Shown here: piece after piece, positions 60,257-64,000 of the stretch
Numbering within the stretch: position 1 is the stretch's first letter
Layout of the letters: each line of letters begins with the position of its first letter
NCBI RefSeq assembly: GCF_005938125.1
Contig: NZ_VCQN01000005.1
Location: 246,040 to 310,039, forward strand
DNA: 64,000 nt
Direction of reading: 5' to 3'
From: Bacillus sp. BHET2
GTDB lineage: Bacteria; Bacillota; Bacilli; Bacillales; Bacillaceae_B
Translations under genes and position numbers: made by a program
Notes under the pieces: generated by a model
What the model saw: the letters and a program-made list of their open reading frames with translations, nothing else
The model's database searches: none
What the model was told of the DNA's origin: nothing

Positions 60257-61024
60257 TTACACTTCTGCTGAAAAAATGCTCTTTCGATTTTTCATCCGAT
60301 GACTTTCCTCTTCTTCACCACCATGGATCACTTCCACACGATGAAGCAGGCGATCTAAAATCGCTGTGGTAATGCCTTGATCTCCGATTAAATTGCCCCA
60401 TTCATCTGGACTCTTATTTGATGTCAGGATAATCGAACTTCGTTCGTATAAATGATTAATTAAATGAAAGAATAGGTTTGCTTCTCTTTGGTCCATGGCC
60501 ATATACATCAAATCATCAATGATCACTAGGTCGGCATTTCTAATTCTTTTAAGCTGAACTTTAGATTTGTTCAGATATTCTTCTGATTTTAGAGGCTGCA
60601 CAAGTTCGCCCATTGTAGCGAAATAAACATTGAACCCTCTGTAAACAGCCTCAAGTCCAAGCCCAATTGCGATATACGTCTTTCCAATGCCGGGAGGACC
60701 TAAAAGAATCAGATTATACTGTTGCTCCAGCCAGCTTAATTCTCGGAGTTGAGAAAGCTGACGAGCTGTCAGAACGTTTTGTCCTTTCAGCTCAAACTCA
60801 TCTAAAGACTTCACGAAAGGGAAGCGTGCCCATTTCATTCTTTTCTCCAGGCTTTTCGCTTCACGTTTGGCTAATTCATATCGAGTGATAGACTCTAAGA
60901 ATTCCAAGTAGGTCCATGATGCTTTTTCAGCTTCGCGAAGAAGCTGTGGCAGCTCCTCCGCAGTCTCTGCTAGGCGTAGCTGCCGAAATTGATCTTGTAG
61001 TTCATTTACGGTTTTATTCATCAT
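60257..61024 (-). CDS. istB: IS21 helper ATPase IstB
   Basis: 255 residues, a DnaC-like AAA+ ATPase. Walker A is LLGPPGIGKTYIAIG; Walker B is LVIIDDLMYM; a sensor segment is IILTSNKSPDEWG. IstB assembles as an oligomer on DNA and stimulates the IstA transposase and target choice. Its ATG overlaps the istA stop by four bases, the standard IS21 arrangement. Full length, no frameshift seen. Confidence 0.95.
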   Translation of the reverse strand: MMNKTVNELQDQFRQLRLAETAEELPQLLREAEKASWTYLEFLESITRYELAKREAKSLEKRMKWARFPFVKSLDEFELKGQNVLTARQLSQLRELSWLEQQYNLILLGPPGIGKTYIAIGLGLEAVYRGFNVYFATMGELVQPLKSEEYLNKSKVQLKRIRNADLVIIDDLMYMAMDQREANLFFHLINHLYERSSIILTSNKSPDEWGNLIGDQGITTAILDRLLHRVEVIHGGEEEESHRMKNRKSIFSAEV

Positions 61025-62586
61025 GCTCTACCTCCCAGAATGCTAGTATAGGCATCTAGAGAACGGGTAGAGGCTTTGATATGAGAATGTTTTGGCGAAC
61101 TCGTGTAAAAAGATTGTACTTCTTCAACCTCAGCCGGCTCATCTCGTAAAGCATCAAGGTGATGAGCGATATCGCGAAAGTCATTCGCATTGTAGAGCTT
61201 TTCTGTCGTGCACTTGGTCAAAACAATATCAATTAAATCTGGATATTGTTGGATGACCTTATAAATAATCGTAAACTGGTCTCTCCGATACCTCGGGTAT
61301 CTTTGACTAATCTCATCTAAATATGCAGCTGCCTGAACCTGACCTTCAAAGTGGGAGATGAGACGTTGCTTAAGCTCTTCCACACCTTTGGAGCGATCAC
61401 GCGTATGGTGACGGTTTTGAATCAGTTTTCCTTTTTCAGAGCTAATCATATGCTCGGCAATTACTTCACCATTTGCTTCTTTGCGTATGACCAGGGCGTT
61501 GTGATCTTCTTCCCTGATTTCAATCCACACAAGGTTCTCACTCATATTTTGATAAGTCCCGAGTGGGACGGAGTAACGGTTTGACTTGTACCGGATGGTG
61601 TTGTCCTTGCTGACACTTCTTGTTATACTTTGGTTATTGGTACTTTCATATGAAAGTAACGAAGAGACTGGCTGTAAGTGTTGCTTTTCGAGGAGAAACA
61701 CTTCTGCTGGTCTTTTTTTCGTTGTCTGGTGAACCTGATGGTTACCAGTACGCTCGAGCCACTGTCTTGCCCGTTCATTCCAATCTTCTATATCTCTAAA
61801 CACACGACTGTCAGCGAAGTTGCCTTTTATGTATTTCACTACATTTTCAATCATACCTTTAGATTCTGGGTCCGCCCTTCGACACAGGTGAACTTTGAAT
61901 TTACGCTCGTTCACATAGCTTTGAAATTCAGCTGTTAAAAGCAGTTGCCCTGCATTTTCACTTACCGATATTAAATGATCCTGATCATAGACAATTTCCT
62001 CTGTACGTCCTCCATAGAACTCGAATGCATTTTCGTGACAACGAATCGCATCTCTTGTGGTGAATGGACGTGCTTGCCATTCCATATATTTGTGTCGCGA
62101 GTTAGCGAGTACAAAGGCAATAAAGTACAGTTTGATTTCCTTATTGTTCACTGTTTTCTGTTTTGTTTCTCCCCAGTCTACCTGGAGTTGTTTACCCATT
62201 GGTTGTTCAGGAACTGCTTCGTATTGACGAACAATCACCTTTTTCTGAATCTGATAGACTTCTCGAATACCCCTCACATATGTTCTTACAGTACTTCCGC
62301 CGACCACTAGGTCGGGGTATCTCTCTAGAAGCCAATCATGGATTTGAGCACTGCTTAGGTGAGGGTACTCTTCTAGCCAGGCAAGTATCCAGTCCTTATA
62401 GTGATCTAGTTTTTTCTTCTTTCCCAAGGGCTGTTCAGTATAGGCCTTTGCTTCATCGAATGTCATTTCTAAATACTTATAGACAGTCGGTCTCGAGATC
62501 TTAAGCTCCTTAGCGATTTGGGCTACTTTAAACTTTCTCTTATGTAATTCCTGAATCTTAATATATAACACTAACTTCTCCTCCAA
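61021..62586 (-). CDS. istA: IS21 transposase IstA
   Basis: 521 residues. The N-terminal helix-turn-helix has KVAQIAKELKISRPTVYKYL. The DDE integrase core (about 125-300) has LQVDWGETKQK with the first Asp, a middle YDQDHLISV with the second Asp and ESKGMIENVVKYIKGNF with the Glu. A C-terminal beta-barrel-like region follows. Size is normal for IS21. Open throughout, so probably functional. It is the first gene on the minus strand of the element. Confidence 0.95.
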   Translation of the reverse strand: MEEKLVLYIKIQELHKRKFKVAQIAKELKISRPTVYKYLEMTFDEAKAYTEQPLGKKKKLDHYKDWILAWLEEYPHLSSAQIHDWLLERYPDLVVGGSTVRTYVRGIREVYQIQKKVIVRQYEAVPEQPMGKQLQVDWGETKQKTVNNKEIKLYFIAFVLANSRHKYMEWQARPFTTRDAIRCHENAFEFYGGRTEEIVYDQDHLISVSENAGQLLLTAEFQSYVNERKFKVHLCRRADPESKGMIENVVKYIKGNFADSRVFRDIEDWNERARQWLERTGNHQVHQTTKKRPAEVFLLEKQHLQPVSSLLSYESTNNQSITRSVSKDNTIRYKSNRYSVPLGTYQNMSENLVWIEIREEDHNALVIRKEANGEVIAEHMISSEKGKLIQNRHHTRDRSKGVEELKQRLISHFEGQVQAAAYLDEISQRYPRYRRDQFTIIYKVIQQYPDLIDIVLTKCTTEKLYNANDFRDIAHHLDALRDEPAEVEEVQSFYTSSPKHSHIKASTRSLDAYTSILGGRA

Positions 62587-62704
62587 AACCCTAACCTCCA
62601 GTAAAATAACGTCACGATCTATTTTACTAAAGTTGTAGGTTGATTGAGCAAAAGTGTAAAATCCTATCGAGCAAAAAGTGTCAACTTTATTCTAGCGTTT
62701 ACAT

Positions 62705-62709
62705 ATAGC
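62705..62709 (+). repeat. Target site duplication, right copy (TATAG)
   Basis: Matches 60208-60212 and joins directly to the rest of comM. Confidence 0.9.
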
Positions 62710-63571
62710 CATTGCTGCTTTGAAGGAACTGGGAGAGGTGAAGCGTGAGATTCCCATAGATACGGCGTTCATTGGGGCGTTATCCCTTGATGGGTCGGTT
62801 ATGAGTGGAGAAGGAATCTTACCTGCTGTTATTGCTGCCAAAGGGATCGGGATCAAACGAGTGTATCTACCTTATGATCCGGTGCTACCACTCCATATGC
62901 TACAGGATATAGAATGTATGGTTGTGAATCATATTGAGGAAGTGGTTCAACATTTGGAAGGTCAAGAATGCATGAATCTCAACCTCAATTTTTCTTCAGA
63001 GAATCATCTAACTCAAGCTTCTAACAGTCATCAAAAGGATTTTGGTCATGTGATTGGCCACGAGAAGGCGAAACGAGTTCTAGAAATAGCTGCAGCTGGT
63101 GAGCATAACCTCCTGATGAGTGGTCCTCCTGGTTGTGGGAAAAGCTTGTTAGCTGAAACCTTCCCCTCCATCTTCCCTTCTTTAACGAATCGAGCACAGC
63201 TCGAAGTGATGAGTTTGTATCAGCTTGCCCGTGAAAAAAGGATCCATGATCAATCTGTTCCTTTCAGGCATCCCCATCATTCTGCTTCAGCTGTCGCCAT
63301 TATTGGAGGCGGGTCGAACCCGCGACCTGGTGAAATTTCGATGGCACATCGCGGCATACTTTTTCTCGATGAGATTGCAGAATTCTCCAAAAAGACACTT
63401 GATATGCTCCGTCAACCACTCGAAATGGGTCAAGTGACCATTAGCCGAGCGCATTCTACGGTGACGTATCCAGCTTCCTTTATCTTAGTAGGTGCTATGA
63501 ATCCTTGTCCATGTGGATACCTCGGTTCTCTTCATCATTATTGCACCTGTGCCCAAAAGCAAATTCTAATA
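62710..63571 (+). pseudogene. comM: comM/yifB-type gene, central fragment, 3' end lost
   Basis: Continues the comM frame after the insertion: IAALKELGEVKREIPIDTAF, the linker, then the AAA+ core with Walker A MSGPPGCGKSLLAET, Walker B ILFLDEIAEF and the zinc-finger-like MNPCPCGYLGSLHHYCTC. Family members continue for roughly 150-180 more residues. Here, after CAQKQI, the sequence changes to unrelated repeat DNA near 63570 and the frame stops at 63634. The gene is therefore damaged twice: once by the IS and once by loss of its C-terminal part. Confidence 0.88.
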
Positions 63572-63575
63572 CTAG

Positions 63576-63622
63576 GGTCAGACCCCCACCCAACTAAAGT
63601 GCACAGCGTTAATGTGTTAAAG
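63576..63622 (+). repeat. 47-bp direct repeat, copy 1
   Basis: Starts GGTCAGACCCCCACCCAACT and ends GTGTTAAAG. It aligns without gaps to 63681-63727 with about ten changes. It begins where comM breaks off. Confidence 0.75.
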
Positions 63623-63680
63623 TGTGTTTGTTAGTAGAAGAAGCCTTTTCTGCTTTTGGGAGAGAAGGCTTTAAGATTGT

Positions 63681-63727
63681 GGTCTGACCCCCACTCAGCT
63701 AAAGCGTCCCGCGTTAGTGTGGTAAAG
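63681..63727 (+). repeat. 47-bp direct repeat, copy 2
   Basis: Starts GGTCTGACCCCCACTCAGCT and ends GTGTGGTAAAG; 105 bases from copy 1. Two such copies could be the ends of a deleted or miniature element. Confidence 0.75.
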
Positions 63728-63873
63728 TTTTTCTTTGTGGTGAATGCGTTTATGAGACTTTAAGAATCCATACATCTATTTTCATTTTGATTTTTAAGTG
63801 AAACGAACAAAGAGTATGGAAATAGCATTGTGAAATAATAAAAAACCACTTCATAGCAAGTTGGCCTACTATA

Positions 63874-64000
63874 TGTAACCGTCAAGTACAAATGAACAGT
63901 TTTTGCTAAATAATTATGAACACTTTTTGCTTGTTTATGATACATCTGCCTACCATATTGGCAGGCAGTACTGTGTTAAAAAGGCAAAGCCTCTGAAGCA
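63874..64000. mobile_element. Probable end of a second IS21-like element, cut by the window edge
   Basis: TGTAACCGTCAAGTA, then GAACAGTTTTTGCT and GAACACTTTTTGCTTG about 26 bases apart. This mirrors the ends of the element in comM (TGTARACG followed by spaced ACACTTTTTGCTCG boxes). No transposase gene is inside the window. Confidence 0.5.

Larger units (their letters stand above)
60213..62704 (-). mobile_element. Complete IS21-family insertion sequence in comM
   Basis: 2492 bases carrying istA and istB. The ends read TGTAGACG on the left and, on the other strand, TGTAAACG on the right. Both ends carry repeated ACACTTTTTGCTCG boxes and a further TACACTT box about 20 bases inward, the multiple terminal sites usual for IS21. 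A 5-bp direct duplication flanks it. Both genes are open, so the element may still be active. Confidence 0.92.
63603..64000. other. Non-coding right end of the window
   Basis: 398 bases without a gene. It holds a hairpin AGCCTT/AAGGCT between the two 47-bp repeats, the second repeat, and a probable IS21-type end from 63874. Confidence 0.5.

Noticed and set aside
63576..63727. rho-independent terminator or tRNA remnant at the 47-bp repeats
   Set aside because: No cloverleaf or T-run; the gapless direct duplication is the dominant feature.

Overview
The window looks like a chromosomal segment of a low-GC Gram-positive spore former of the Bacillaceae. The evidence is the DegS/DegU pair, a SipW/TasA biofilm locus, a Spo0E-type phosphatase, an InhA metalloprotease, TagA/TagB/TagD/TagO wall-teichoic-acid enzymes, LytR-CpsA-Psr ligases, strong Shine-Dalgarno sites and frequent TTG/GTG starts. 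The genus or species cannot be fixed from sequence reading alone. No rRNA, tRNA or CRISPR array was seen.

Layout. 1-17 kb is a cell-surface polymer region. It holds an acyltransferase cut by the window edge, tagD-tagB, a large SH3-repeat glucosaminidase, an LTA-synthase-like enzyme and gpsA. It continues with a minus-strand polymerase-flippase-glycosyltransferase operon (wzy-like, murJ-like, GT4) and a plus-strand tagA-GT4-tagO operon. 17-30 kb holds a membrane-anchored hypothetical protein, an LCP ligase, YvyE, degS-degU, the secreted protease InhA, the sipW-tasA-tapA-like operon, treR, a lipoprotein and a Spo0E-like phosphatase. 30-35 kb holds a second small lipoprotein and the trehalose genes treP-treA. 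The tre genes have TreR palindromes inside promoter spacers and a probable cre site. 34.6-42.7 kb holds a secreted five-repeat helical protein followed by an OmpR/PhoB-type two-component system, a LysM-NlpC/P60 hydrolase, a second LCP ligase, small membrane proteins, an SGNH hydrolase and a pair of GC-rich hairpin repeats.

42.9-59.1 kb is a long plus-strand exopolysaccharide/capsule operon. It opens with a Wzz-like modulator, a BY-kinase and a PHP phosphatase. A 440-base structured leader with a terminator-like hairpin follows, in the place where Bacillus subtilis eps carries the EAR (epsC) antitermination RNA. After it come an EpsC-type 4,6-dehydratase, a DegT aminotransferase, a priming sugar transferase and a PglD-type acetyltransferase. 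The distal part is strikingly AT-rich: glycosyltransferases, a heparinase II/III-like lyase, a UDP-ManNAc-type dehydrogenase, a Wzy-like polymerase, a hexapeptide acetyltransferase and a MurJ/Wzx-type flippase.

59-64 kb is decayed. A comM (YifB-type) gene is split by a complete IS21-family element with a 5-bp target duplication. It is also truncated at its 3' side next to a duplicated 47-bp repeat. What looks like the end of a second IS21-like element lies at the right edge.

Together the window is mostly about building, exporting, anchoring and remodelling surface polymers and the biofilm matrix, with regulators (DegSU, Spo0E-like, an unnamed two-component system) interspersed. The most interesting unexplained signals are the structured leader at 45.26-45.70 kb, the hairpin repeats whose arms differ between copies but stay complementary, the 20-bp-phased repeats near 22.5 kb, and the repeat protein beside the two-component system.
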